Shown: positions 1 through 10,200 of the stretch, piece after piece
Position numbering within the stretch: position 1 is the first letter of the stretch
Layout: each line of letters opens with the position of its first letter
NCBI RefSeq assembly: GCF_000737695.1
Contig: NZ_JPRM01000031.1
Location: 1 to 61,548, forward strand
From: Flavobacterium hydatis
GTDB taxonomy: Bacteria > Bacteroidota > Bacteroidia > Flavobacteriales > Flavobacteriaceae
DNA: 61,548 nucleotides
Direction: 5' to 3'
The notes under the pieces: generated by a model
What the model was told of the DNA's origin: nothing
Seen by the model: only the letters and a program-made list of their open reading frames with translations
Databases searched by the model: none
Position numbers and translations under genes: made by a program

Positions 1-1007
1 GTATTTTGCAGTTTATTAAATATCTTAATATTGATATCGTAAGCTGGTCCTGAATCGGCCAATAAATCGCTCATTCCGTTTTCGATATAATCAGCATCGG
101 TAAGCATTAAGATTGGTTTCTTTAAATCTAGCGCTAATCCTAAAACAGCTTTACGAGTTAATTTATCTGTCCAAACAATTTTCTCTACTAACCATGGTCT
201 GTTGATTCTTGTTAGTTTTGATGATGCTTCTTTGTCTAAAACAAAAACAACATTATTATGCTCTTGCAAAAATGACGCAGGAATTCTATTGGTAACTTCT
301 CCTTCTACAGATTTTCTTACTACGTCTGCTTTTCCTTCTCCCCAAGCTAATAGAATAACTTGTTTAGCTTCCATTATCTTTTTCACTCCAAGTGTAATGG
401 CTGTTCTTGGCGTATTGTTTAATCCAAAAAAATCTTTACTTGCAGCAACTCTGGTAATGTGGTCTAAGGCTACTAATCTTGTTTTTGAGTTTTGTAACGA
501 ACCTGATTCGTTGAATCCGATGTGTCCATTTGCTCCAATTCCTAGAACTTGCAAATCGATTCCGCCTAAAGCTTCTATTTTAGCTTCGTAATCTGCGCAA
601 TAATCTGCTATTTGTTCTTTTGTTAAAAGTCCGTCTGGAATATGATAATTTTCAGGTAAAATATCTACTTGATCCATCAATAATTCTTTCATGAATCTTA
701 CGTAGCTATTTACTGAATCTGGTTCCATTGGATAGTATTCGTCCAGGTTAAAAGTGATTACGTTTTTAAAACTTAACCCTTCTTCTTTGTGTAAACGTAC
801 TAACTCGGCATATAATCCTTTTGGAGATGACCCCGTGGCTAATCCTAGTACACATGATTCGTTTTTCTCTTGTTTTGACTTGATAAGTGCAGCGATTTGC
901 TGCGCAACTGCTTTGGATGCTTCGGTCGAATTCTCAAAAACTACCGTGTCAATATTTTCGAATCGTTTTTCGAAACCAGTTGATTTGTCTATTCTGCTTT
1001 TTATCAT
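1..1007 (-). CDS. nagB: Glucosamine-6-phosphate deaminase, large Bacteroidota type (partial, 3' end outside window)
   Basis: Cytosolic enzyme converting glucosamine-6-phosphate to fructose-6-phosphate and ammonia. The 335 residues visible start at the ATG at 1007 and run off the left edge without a stop. Family motifs seen: GLATGSSP at about residues 55-62, LDEYYP at 88-93 and GHIGFNESGS at 161-170. The reading frame continues beyond the roughly 260 residues of a classical NagB, as expected for the long Bacteroidota form with an extra C-terminal domain; that domain lies outside the window. Its place at the end of a glycosaminoglycan locus suggests, by inference, that it consumes hexosamine released from the same polymers. 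Confidence 0.93.
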   Translation of the reverse strand, partial: MIKSRIDKSTGFEKRFENIDTVVFENSTEASKAVAQQIAALIKSKQEKNESCVLGLATGSSPKGLYAELVRLHKEEGLSFKNVITFNLDEYYPMEPDSVNSYVRFMKELLMDQVDILPENYHIPDGLLTKEQIADYCADYEAKIEALGGIDLQVLGIGANGHIGFNESGSLQNSKTRLVALDHITRVAASKDFFGLNNTPRTAITLGVKKIMEAKQVILLAWGEGKADVVRKSVEGEVTNRIPASFLQEHNNVVFVLDKEASSKLTRINRPWLVEKIVWTDKLTRKAVLGLALDLKKPILMLTDADYIENGMSDLLADSGPAYDINIKIFNKLQN

Positions 1008-1121
1008 TTTAAATTTATTTTACCCATTGGGCGTAATTCATTTCAATATTATAGTCCCGATCCTGAAGCACAATGTCATTTAGTTAAGAAAAACAGCTAC
1101 AATACTGTATCGAATAAATCT

Positions 1122-1186
1122 CACGCAAAGTCGCCAAGCCGCCAAGTTTACGTTTAAAACCTTTGCGCTTTTGCGTCTTTGCGCGA
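1122..1186. repeat. Intergenic GCAAAG/CTTTGC repeat
   Basis: Between nagB and the MFS gene lies a relatively GC-rich stretch with CGCAAAG followed by CTTTGCG and TCTTTGCGCG, able to fold on itself. Related CGCAAAG units recur at 49912-49948. No coding sense was found. I read it as a member of a dispersed non-coding repeat family. Confidence 0.6.
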
Positions 1187-1269
1187 AAACAATTAACCAT
1201 AATTAGATTAAAAGAGCTTAACTTAATGACATTATCCGACGCTTCGGAATCGGGTTCCTTTATAAATAG

Positions 1270-2541
1270 TTATTTTTTAGTACTGGTTAAAAAATGCATT
1301 ACTATCCAAGCCAATAAATAGGCAGAACCACACATGATAAATATGATATCATATCCTGCAGTAATGTTTCCTAATAGTTTATAATGGTCTAAGATCATAC
1401 CAATTGCCAAAGGAAAAAGAATACCACCAACCGAGCCTGCCATACCACCAATACCTACAACGGAACTAATATCTTTTTTAGGAAAATAATCAGATACTGT
1501 GGTAAAAATATTTGCACTCCAAGCTTGGTGAGCTGCTGCTGCTAAACTAATTAGACCTACTGCAACCCATATGTTTTTGGTAAACTGCGCCAACATAATT
1601 GGCAATACACATACAGCGATAAAAAACATGGTAGTTTTACGTGCTCTTTGTACATTCCATCCTTTTTTTATTAGATATGAAGATAAATAACCGCCTCCGA
1701 TGCTACCAATTGTTGTGGCTGTGTACACAATTACCAAGGGCAAACTTGGCTTTTTTAAATCAAGATTAAAGGTTTCTGAAAAATAAGAGGGCAGCCAAAA
1801 CAAAAAGAACCACCAAACAGGATCTGTCAATAATTTTCCGAAGATGAATGCCCAAGTTTGTTTTACTTTAAATAAAGCAGTCCATTTTACAGGTAATTCG
1901 GTTTCTGAAACTAGCTCGTTATCACTGTGGATATAGCCAAATTCTTCTTTAGATATTTTTTTATGTCGGGCAGGAGTATCATAATATTTCCACCAAAAAA
2001 TTAACCAAATAAAACCAATAGCACCAGTTATAACAAAAGCTTCTTGCCAACCATAAGCGCCTAAAATAGCAGGAACCATAATAGGAGCAACCACAGCGCC
2101 TACATTGGCACCCGAATTAAAAATTCCTGTTGCTAGAGCACGTTCTTTTTTAGGAAACCACTCAGCTACCGATTTTATAGCTGCTGGAAAATTACCTGCT
2201 TCGGCTACGCCTAAACCAACTCTTGCTAACCCAAAACCAAAGGTACTTTTTGCAAATGCATGAGCTACAGCAGCAACACTCCAAAAGAAAACAGATACTG
2301 AATAGCCTAGTTTAGTTCCGATTTTATCAATCCATCTTCCAAAACCAATAAGTCCGATGGCATAAGCTGCAGAGAAAGCCATAACAATATTACTATAATC
2401 TGTTTCTGTCCAATGAAATTCTTTCTCTAATGTGGGTTTTAATAACCCAATTACTTGCCTGTCTATATAATTTATGGTTGTTCCAAAAAACAATAAGGCC
2501 AATATACCATATCGAACTCTTTTTTGTGAAGTTATATTCAT
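1270..2541 (-). CDS. MFS hexuronate-type transporter (anion:cation symporter family)
   Basis: Inner-membrane carrier of 423 residues with about 12 hydrophobic segments. The N-terminus (NYIDRQVIGLLKPTLEKEF) and the segment around FGRWIDKIGTKLG are typical of the ExuT/GudP-like anion:cation symporters that take up hexuronates and related sugar acids. It is the last gene of the kduI-DUF4861-kduD-kdgK-eda run, 1 nt after eda. That position suggests import of unsaturated or keto-deoxy uronates from the periplasm. The exact substrate is inferred only from context. Confidence 0.85.
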   Translation of the reverse strand: MNITSQKRVRYGILALLFFGTTINYIDRQVIGLLKPTLEKEFHWTETDYSNIVMAFSAAYAIGLIGFGRWIDKIGTKLGYSVSVFFWSVAAVAHAFAKSTFGFGLARVGLGVAEAGNFPAAIKSVAEWFPKKERALATGIFNSGANVGAVVAPIMVPAILGAYGWQEAFVITGAIGFIWLIFWWKYYDTPARHKKISKEEFGYIHSDNELVSETELPVKWTALFKVKQTWAFIFGKLLTDPVWWFFLFWLPSYFSETFNLDLKKPSLPLVIVYTATTIGSIGGGYLSSYLIKKGWNVQRARKTTMFFIAVCVLPIMLAQFTKNIWVAVGLISLAAAAHQAWSANIFTTVSDYFPKKDISSVVGIGGMAGSVGGILFPLAIGMILDHYKLLGNITAGYDIIFIMCGSAYLLAWIVMHFLTSTKK

Positions 2542-2542
2542 T

Positions 2543-3208
2543 TTAAGAATGTTTACAAGATTGAATTAAAATGGTAACTTTTGTGATATATTCGGAAAGG
2601 GCTTCAAAATTATTTTCTTCAATTACATTGGTTTTTAATAATTTACTTCCCATCCCTACAGCAGATACACCTGCATCAAACCATGATTTAAGGTTTTGTT
2701 CTTCTGGCTCAACTCCGCCAGTAGGCATAAAAAGAAGATCTGGAAAAATATCTTTTATAGATTGTACATAAGATGATCCAACTAAATTTCCTGGGAATAT
2801 TTTTACCAATCTAGCTCCATATACTTGCGCCTGATGAATCTCGGTAGGGGTTAAGCAACCCGGAATCCAAGCTAAATTATGCTCTAAAACTATTTTTGCA
2901 ACCTCGGCAGAAACTATAGGACTTACTATGAAATCGGCTCCTAAGTCTATAAATTCTTTAGCTATTTTGGCTGTTTTTACAGTACCAATACCTAGTAATA
3001 AATCAGGCATTTCTTGTGAAGCTATCGTCCTTAATGCGGCAAAATTAACTAAGGCATTTTCTCCTCGATTTGTATATTCTATAATACGAATACCAGATTG
3101 ATATAAAGCTTTTAATATACTTATACTTAAATCTTTACTTTCATGATAATATAAAGGCAACAAACCCGAATTAATGATTTGTTGAATAACTCGTTCTGTC
3201 TTATTCAT
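2543..3208 (-). CDS. eda: 2-dehydro-3-deoxy-phosphogluconate (KDPG) aldolase
   Basis: Cytosolic class I aldolase splitting KDPG into pyruvate and glyceraldehyde-3-phosphate. In 221 residues the family landmarks are present: Glu44 in RIIEYTNRG, GIGTV at 73-77, PGCLTPTE at 116-123, the Schiff-base Lys136 in RLVKIFPG, and the phosphate loop PTGGV at 162-166. The start overlaps the end of kdgK by 8 nt, which indicates translational coupling. It completes the pathway from unsaturated uronate to central metabolism. Confidence 0.95.
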   Translation of the reverse strand: MNKTERVIQQIINSGLLPLYYHESKDLSISILKALYQSGIRIIEYTNRGENALVNFAALRTIASQEMPDLLLGIGTVKTAKIAKEFIDLGADFIVSPIVSAEVAKIVLEHNLAWIPGCLTPTEIHQAQVYGARLVKIFPGNLVGSSYVQSIKDIFPDLLFMPTGGVEPEEQNLKSWFDAGVSAVGMGSKLLKTNVIEENNFEALSEYITKVTILIQSCKHS

Positions 3209-4211
3209 TTTGCTTTATTAACTGTTCGATTTCTTCTACTCTGGATGTTGTGGCGTCCCCTTTTATAAATAACTTTTTGTAGGCTGCTCTTGCGGCAAAA
3301 TCTATTATTTGCTGTGGTTCTTTTCTGTGCAGTATTCCATAAATAAGCCCAGCCATAAAACAATCACCAGTTCCTACTTTATCTATTGTATTTGTTGCAA
3401 GTAAAGTTTCGCTTTTATAACCATTTCCCTTTTGATATAAAGTCCCAAAATAAGTTACACTATCGTTTTTGCTAAAACGGAAAGTATTTGCTACGACGTT
3501 ACAATTGGGATATTTTGCCAAGATTTCTCTAGAAGTTGCATTTACTTGTTCTACAAAATCAATCTCTTTATCGGATGCTATTAATTCCTGATTAATTGAA
3601 ATTCCCAGCATTTTTTCTGCCGACCAAATATTTCCCATAATTACATGAGCATATCTAGCTAGTTTAGGCATTACTTCATGAGGTTCTGAGCCATATTTCC
3701 AAAGTTTTTCTCTATAATTCAAATCAAGAGAAATGGCAATTCTTTTTTTTGTGGCAACAATTAATGCTTCTTCACAAAGTGCTGCAATATTTGCATTTAA
3801 GGCTGGCGATATTGCGGTAAAATGAAACCAAGAAACTCCCTCAAAAACTTCTTCCCAATTTATGCTAGACGGCTGTAGTTCTGAAAAAGAAGAATATTTT
3901 CGGTCATAAATTACCCCAGCATTCTTAACGTCTGCACCTTGATTAAGGTAATACGTTCCAATTCTTTCTCCAGATTTTATAACTGTATTTGTATCAACAC
4001 CCATTTTGTTATAATAGGCAAGAATGGTATCCGACAAAAAATGGTCTGGTAGGGCGGTACAATAGGCTACAGGAACTTTCCATCTTGCCAATGCTAATGC
4101 TACATTACTTTCTGCACCACCTATATATGCAGACATATCTTGTTGTTGGGGGAAATTTTCGCCCATGCTATATCGTAAAAGGATTTCCCCAAAACAAAGT
4201 ACTTTACCCAT
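3201..4211 (-). CDS. kdgK: 2-dehydro-3-deoxygluconate (KDG) kinase, PfkB family
   Basis: ATP-dependent sugar kinase phosphorylating KDG to KDPG. The 336-residue protein has the PfkB N-terminal signature (GGAESNVA at 31-38) and the C-terminal anion-hole motif DKVGTGDCF at 277-285, with Asp283 as the predicted catalytic base. It lies between kduD (6 nt gap) and eda (8 nt overlap), the expected order for uronate catabolism. PfkB members are hard to separate by substrate from sequence alone, so the KDG assignment rests mainly on these neighbours. Confidence 0.93.
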   Translation of the reverse strand: MGKVLCFGEILLRYSMGENFPQQQDMSAYIGGAESNVALALARWKVPVAYCTALPDHFLSDTILAYYNKMGVDTNTVIKSGERIGTYYLNQGADVKNAGVIYDRKYSSFSELQPSSINWEEVFEGVSWFHFTAISPALNANIAALCEEALIVATKKRIAISLDLNYREKLWKYGSEPHEVMPKLARYAHVIMGNIWSAEKMLGISINQELIASDKEIDFVEQVNATSREILAKYPNCNVVANTFRFSKNDSVTYFGTLYQKGNGYKSETLLATNTIDKVGTGDCFMAGLIYGILHRKEPQQIIDFAARAAYKKLFIKGDATTSRVEEIEQLIKQNE

Positions 4212-4217
4212 GATAAA

Positions 4218-5012
4218 TTATGCTTCGTTTGAGGGTTTTCCTATTGTAGCTAGTATTCCACCATCTACATACACGATGTGACCGTTTACAAAATCGCTCG
4301 CTTTAGAACTCAAAAATATTGCTGCTCCTTGCAAATCTTCCGGATCTCCCCAACGACCAGCTGGTGTTCTGCCAATTATAAACTCATTAAATGGATGCCC
4401 ATTTACTCTAATTGGTGCAGTCTGGCTTGTAGCAAAATACCCAGGACCAATTCCGTTTGTTTGTATATTAAACTTAGCCCATTCGGTAGCCATGTTTTTG
4501 GTTAACATTTTTAATCCTCCTTTTGCAGAAGCATAAGCACTTACAGAATCTCTACCAAGTTCGCTCATCATAGAGCACATATTTATAATTTTTCCGCCTC
4601 CGCGAATGATCATTCCTTTGGCAACATTTTTAGAAACGATAAAAGGCCCTGTTAAATCTACTTTAATTACTGCTTCAAAATCGGCAACTTCCATTTCTAT
4701 AATTGGAGTTCTTTTGATTATTCCAGCGTTGTTTATTAAAATATCTATAGGCCCAACTTCAGCTTCAATTTTGGTTATTGCTTCAATTACAGCAGCTTCA
4801 TCGGTAACGTCAAATATATATCCGTAAGCTTCAATCCCTACAGATTTATATTCTGCAACAGCATTATTTACAGCTTCTTGAGAAGAATGGTCGTTAATTA
4901 CAATTTTTGCTCCAGCATGCCCAAGTCCTTTTGCCATTGCCATTCCCAGACCGTGAACTCCTCCAGTTATAAGTGCTGTTTTTCCAGTTAAATCAAATAA
5001 GTTAATTGACAT
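4218..5012 (-). CDS. kduD: 2-dehydro-3-deoxy-D-gluconate 5-dehydrogenase (SDR family)
   Basis: Short-chain dehydrogenase reducing 2,5-diketo-3-deoxygluconate to KDG with NAD(P)H. In 264 residues: cofactor loop TGGVHGLG at 16-23, NNAG at 94-97, probable Ser147, and the Tyr160-x3-Lys164 pair in SAYASAKGG. The N-terminal phrase NLFDLTGKTALITGG is characteristic of KduD-like members. The gene sits between kduI/DUF4861 and kdgK on the same strand. SDR enzymes have variable specificity, but this context makes KduD by far the best reading. Confidence 0.9.
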   Translation of the reverse strand: MSINLFDLTGKTALITGGVHGLGMAMAKGLGHAGAKIVINDHSSQEAVNNAVAEYKSVGIEAYGYIFDVTDEAAVIEAITKIEAEVGPIDILINNAGIIKRTPIIEMEVADFEAVIKVDLTGPFIVSKNVAKGMIIRGGGKIINMCSMMSELGRDSVSAYASAKGGLKMLTKNMATEWAKFNIQTNGIGPGYFATSQTAPIRVNGHPFNEFIIGRTPAGRWGDPEDLQGAAIFLSSKASDFVNGHIVYVDGGILATIGKPSNEA

Positions 5013-5190
5013 TTTTTCTTTTTTTTAGTTAATAGTAATCTTATGTTATTTTGAATTTTTTATATGATTTTATATAAATTCCTAAACTTTTATTTCGTCA
5101 AATAAAGACATGGGTATGGCTGCCAACTCCAATTTAATGGGATGATTAGGTATATTTATCTAAAGTTTTTATTTGAGTATTACAGTAGTC

Positions 5191-6321
5191 TTATTCTACT
5201 TTTATAATTAGTGGATTTTTTATTTGCTGATGAAAATTATCCAAATAAGTAAACCATTGTTTGGCATCGGTAATTTTTCCGGCTTTGTTCCAAGCTGCAC
5301 CTGTGTAATACACGATAGGTTCGTTATTTGTAACAGTAGTTTTTGCTAATATTTGAGTTTTATCTACCCACATATTTTTAACAGGAGTCGTTAATATCGA
5401 TCCAACACCAGTTGTGCCGTCTTGACCAAATGTAGGTTCCCAATATCCCATAATACCTTGTTGTTCATTTAATGAAATAACTCCGGCTTCGGGTTTTTTG
5501 CTTAAGCCAACTACAACTTCCATAGGTTTATTTCCATCAAAAGTATAGGTGTTTTCTACACGATTAAGTTGTGACCCAGCATCTATAGAAATGATCTTTG
5601 TTGCTTTCACTGTTATTCCTCCTGCAATCCAAGTGTCATAAGTTAACTGAAATGTACTGCGCAAAGGACCATTGTCTAATACTAACCATTTACGGTAATT
5701 ACCTGAATAGCAAATACTATCATTAACATACGGTGCCATGTTTCCTGCGCCCAATGTTGCACCTACATGGTAATAATCCATTCCGTTACCGCTATCTATA
5801 TGGTAATTTCCAATTTTGTAGCGTTCGTTAATGACCATTTTATCAATTCTTTTTACCCAAACATCAAATCCTGATGCATCTTCTTTTGTGTTTTCTATCG
5901 CTTTACCGTAAGCACGAAAGGCTATTTTGTCATTTTCCCAAGCAAAATCATCTTTGCGTTCTGGTACATAACGAGCATACGTTTTTGTCGCAAAAGTTTC
6001 TGGTTTTCCTTTTTGAATTATCAGGATAACTGACGCTTTTGCTTTAGCATTAATTTGCACTAAAAGGTTTTGAATAGAGGAAAGTCCGCGATGTTCTAAC
6101 TGAAAAGGAATTTGTTTTTTTGTAGCCTGATTAATTACAACAAAATTTGTAGTATCTATTTGTGGATAATGAGATAGGATTGTTTCCCATTTTATGGCTA
6201 TAACAGCTTCTTTTCGTTCTTGAGCAGAATTATTCTGAATCGTAATTGTTGCTTTTGTTTGTGCCAAAATGCCTAAAGGCGAGATAAAAGCAAGACAAAG
6301 AAAGAGTTTGATCAATTTCAT
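5191..6321 (-). CDS. DUF4861 family secreted protein
   Basis: A 376-residue protein with an N-terminal signal peptide (about residues 1-20, ending near LGILAQ) and no lipobox, so probably periplasmic. The C-terminal half, with YYTGAAWNKAGKI and KQWFTYLDNF, matches what I know of DUF4861, a family recurring in uronic-acid polysaccharide loci next to unsaturated uronyl hydrolases. Tyr- and His-rich motifs (NYHIDSGNGMDYYHVG) look like a sugar site. It is 6 nt downstream of kduI. No firm function is claimed; a role on unsaturated or acidic oligosaccharides before import is inferred from context. Confidence 0.8.
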   Translation of the reverse strand: MKLIKLFLCLAFISPLGILAQTKATITIQNNSAQERKEAVIAIKWETILSHYPQIDTTNFVVINQATKKQIPFQLEHRGLSSIQNLLVQINAKAKASVILIIQKGKPETFATKTYARYVPERKDDFAWENDKIAFRAYGKAIENTKEDASGFDVWVKRIDKMVINERYKIGNYHIDSGNGMDYYHVGATLGAGNMAPYVNDSICYSGNYRKWLVLDNGPLRSTFQLTYDTWIAGGITVKATKIISIDAGSQLNRVENTYTFDGNKPMEVVVGLSKKPEAGVISLNEQQGIMGYWEPTFGQDGTTGVGSILTTPVKNMWVDKTQILAKTTVTNNEPIVYYTGAAWNKAGKITDAKQWFTYLDNFHQQIKNPLIIKVE

Positions 6322-6327
6322 AATTAC

Positions 6328-7170
6328 TTATTTTAAATCATTAATTGCACAATGATCCATATCTCCATAATCTAGATTTTCTCCAGCCATTCCCCAAATA
6401 AATGTGTAATTTGATGTTCCTGATCCTGAATGAATTGACCAATTAGGTGAGATTACAGCTTGCTCATTTTGCATCCAGATATGTCTTGTTTCTTGTGGTT
6501 GTCCCATAAAATGGCAAACACTTTGATTTTCGGGTACTTCAAAATAGAAATAAGCTTCCATACGTCGATCATGTGTGTGTGCAGGCATTGTATTCCAAAC
6601 GCTGCCTGATTTTAGCTCAGTCATTCCCATTTGAACCTGACACGTTTGCACCACACTATTTACAATCAGTTTATTAATGATACGATGATTAGCCGTTTCC
6701 ATCGATCCTAATTCTACAATTTCAGCATCGGCTTTTGTTACTTTTTTTGATGGATATTTATGGTGAGCAGGAGCAGAGTTTAAATAAAATTTTGCTGGAG
6801 AATTAGCATCTACAGATTCAAATATAACTTCTTTGATTCCTTTTCCCAGATATAAAGCTTCTTTAAAATCTATTTCAAAACGCTCTCCATCAGCGATAAT
6901 AATTCCTTTTCCTCCAACATTTATGATCCCGATTTCTCTTCTTTCCAAAAAATATTCTGCTTTAAAATCAGTCGGATTTGGTAATGCAATTTTTTGGTTT
7001 ACTGGCATTGCTCCGCCAATAATATATCTGTCGTAATGTGATAAAGTTAGTTTTACCTGATCTGCGCTAAAAATAGTTTCGATTAAAAAATTTTCGCGTA
7101 AAGCATCGGTATCCATTTGTTTTGCTTCTTTTGGACTTACTGCAAAACGGCTTTCAAAATTGGAATTCAT
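6328..7170 (-). CDS. kduI: 5-dehydro-4-deoxy-D-glucuronate isomerase
   Basis: Zinc-dependent cupin-type isomerase converting 5-keto-4-deoxyuronate (from unsaturated uronic acid) to 2,5-diketo-3-deoxygluconate. The 280 residues match the family length. The metal ligands known in E. coli KduI (His196, His198, Glu203, His245) correspond to His198, His200, Glu205 and His247 here, within PAHTHDRRMEAYFYF and SIHSGSG. It is the first gene after the hybrid regulator (54 nt gap) and begins the intracellular uronate segment. Confidence 0.96.
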   Translation of the reverse strand: MNSNFESRFAVSPKEAKQMDTDALRENFLIETIFSADQVKLTLSHYDRYIIGGAMPVNQKIALPNPTDFKAEYFLERREIGIINVGGKGIIIADGERFEIDFKEALYLGKGIKEVIFESVDANSPAKFYLNSAPAHHKYPSKKVTKADAEIVELGSMETANHRIINKLIVNSVVQTCQVQMGMTELKSGSVWNTMPAHTHDRRMEAYFYFEVPENQSVCHFMGQPQETRHIWMQNEQAVISPNWSIHSGSGTSNYTFIWGMAGENLDYGDMDHCAINDLK

Positions 7171-7224
7171 AATAATTTGGTTTGTTTTGTATTATTGAAA
7201 TTTCAGTTTTTACACTGTATTTGG

Positions 7225-10200
7225 TTAAGATTGTTTTTCGTCATTTAGCTTGGCTAAATACTCACTTGGCATACAACCATAATATTGCTTAAATGCTGTT
7301 GAGAAATACGAAGGCGAGTTAAAACCACACATATAAGTGATTTGCGCAATGGTATGACGCTTGTTTTGCATGAGTTCGACTGCTTTTTTAAATCGTATTC
7401 TTTTTATAAAATCCATAGCAGATTCTCCTGTAATCGCTTTTAATTTTAAATAAAGGTTTGATCGACTCATTCCGATTTCCTTACTGAATTTATCTACTGT
7501 AAATTCTGAATCGGCCAAATGTTCTTCGACAATACTTATGGCTTGTTTTAAAAACTCTTCGTCAAGGGCATTAAAAGCAATATTTTCTGGAACCATTTCT
7601 TTTCCTGCCGAATAGTATTCTTTTAATCGTTTGCGAGAGCGCAATAGATTTGCAATTTTGGCAGCAAGCAAATTGGGCGAAAATGGTTTTGTGATATAAT
7701 CATCGGCTCCCATTTCTAATCCTTTTATTTGCTGACTTGTTTCGGTTTTGGCAGTTAAAAGCATTAATGGAATGTGTGATGTATTAATGTTTTGTTTTAC
7801 ACGTTTGCAAAAATGTAATCCGTCTAGTTCTGGCATCATTACATCGCTAATAATAAGGTCAAACTGCTGAATTTCTAATAGTTCGAGCGCCATTTGTCCG
7901 TTGTAAGCAACTACAATTTCATACATCTTACCCAAATAATCTTGTAGGTAATCCAGAATTTCTTTGTTATCATCAACGATAAGTAACTTGATGATTTGAT
8001 TTCCATCGGTAGCTTCGTCTAATAAAATTTCATTTTCTCCCAAAAGGAAATCATCTTCTATAACCAGGTCTTCGTCTGTTACCATAGATAGCTCATATAC
8101 AGAATCTTCTACACGTAAATCATTTATATATGCTGATTCAGAAATAGGAATTGCAACCGTAAACGCACTTCCTTTTTCCTTAGTACTTTCGGCAGTGATT
8201 TCTCCATGATGTAGCTCGACCAATCGTTTGGTAAATGCCAAGCCAACACCCGAACCTAAGTTCATTTCTTTATTATTTACTTGATAAAAACGATCAAATA
8301 CTTTAGATAAATCGTCTTCGCTTATTCCAACTCCTGTATCTGCGACTTTTATAAATACTTTGTCATTGTCTTTTACTAATTCAACTTTTATGCTTTGACC
8401 ACTTTGCGTGTATTTAAATGCATTTGAAAGAAGATTAAACAAGATTTTTTCCATTGCATCTTTATCAAAAGAGAATATAAGTTGTGTCTCAGTTGAATGA
8501 TAGGTGTAATGTATATGATTCTTTTCGGCAAGTGGTTTAAATGATTCAAATATCTCATTTGTAAAACTTACCAAATCGCTTTTGCCTACTTTAAGTTGTC
8601 GCGTTCCCATTTCGGTTTTTCTAAACTCAAATAACTGATCGACCAAATTGTATAATCTTTTGGCATTGATAAACATGAGTTCATGTTTCTTTTTGGATGT
8701 TTTATCTGCAAATGGTGATTTTAGCAAATCTTCTAGCGGTGCCAAAATCAGCGTTAATGGTGTTCTTAATTCGTGAGATACATTGGTGAAAAAATCCATT
8801 TTTACCTGATTAATGTAGCTTACTCTTTCTTTATCAATACGTTCTAGTTTTAATTGCTGTAACGCTTTTATTCGCTCAGTAATCATCCTAAAAGCTATGT
8901 ATGCTGCTGTACCTATAATTACCAATAACAGTAAATAAAACCATATTGTTTTATACCATGGAGCAAGAATTACAATTTTTAGACTTCTTACAGGACTCAT
9001 TTCTCCGTTTGGTCCCATTGCTTTTATTTGCAAATTGTATTTTCCTGCTGGCAAATTGCTATAGCTTATTTTTAGCCCATCGGTGCGTTGCCAATCTTTG
9101 TCGAGTCCATCCAGTTTATAATAGTAATGCGTACGATTGGCAGATATGTAATTGAACGTATTAAAAAAGATGCTAAATTGCTTGTATTCTGGTCCAATTT
9201 CTAGTTCTTCTGCCTGATCAATATGTTGCTCAAGTATATTTGTTTCATCATCTACAGCAACGGTTTTGTTTAAAGCTTCTAGTCCTGTAAAACTAAGTTT
9301 TAGCGGAAGCAATTGTTGCTTAATCATTGCTGGATAGAAATAAGAAATCCCTTTTATTCCTCCAAAAAGCAACATTCCATCTTTGGCTTTATAGAATGAA
9401 TATTCATTAAATTGCTTGTTTTGAAGTCCATCACTTTCGTCAAAAGTTTGTACCGAACCGTTGTCGGGATTAAATTTTATTAATCCGCTATTGGTCGAAA
9501 TCCATAAATTATTGTCTTCATCTGGAATTATCCCATAAATGGTTCCTTTTATAAAGTCATTTTTTGTTTTTAAACTGATAAAAGATTCCTGATTTTCATC
9601 ATATAAGCTCAATCCTTCTCTGGTTCCAATCCAGATTCTGTGTTTTTTATCTTCGGTAATACAATTGACAATATCTTCGCTGACTTTTCCGTGTCCGATG
9701 TTTCCAAATAAAAGATTATCAGGATAAAATAGGGTAACTCCGTTGGTTGTTCCAATCCAGATTCGATGTTTGCTATCTTCGTAAAGGAAAGTAATATCAT
9801 CTGATGTTGGGCGTTTTCCCGCTTTATCCAGGTGAATATGTGTAAACGATTTTGTTTCTGGATGGAATTGGTCTAATCCTGATCTTGTTCCTACCCAAAT
9901 GCGCCCTTTATGATCTTTAAGAATGCTATATACTAAATCGCCCGCAATAGAACTTGGATTGTTTTCGTCGTGGCGAAAGCGTTGCACAAGTCCACTAATT
10001 GGGTTCAGTAAATTTAATCCGCCGTTGTGAGTTCCAATTAATACATTGTTGTTATCATCAAAAGCAATAGCTTTTATATTATTAGAACTTAAACTATTCG
10101 GATTGTTCTCGCTATTGGAATAATAGCTGATTGTATTGTTGTTTTTGTTCCAATAATTTACTCCTTTGTCGTTGGTTCCAATCCAAAAATTACCTTTTTG

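Noticed and set aside
202..591. Open frame on the plus strand opposite nagB
   Set aside because: It is a shadow of nagB, whose minus-strand frame carries all catalytic motifs.
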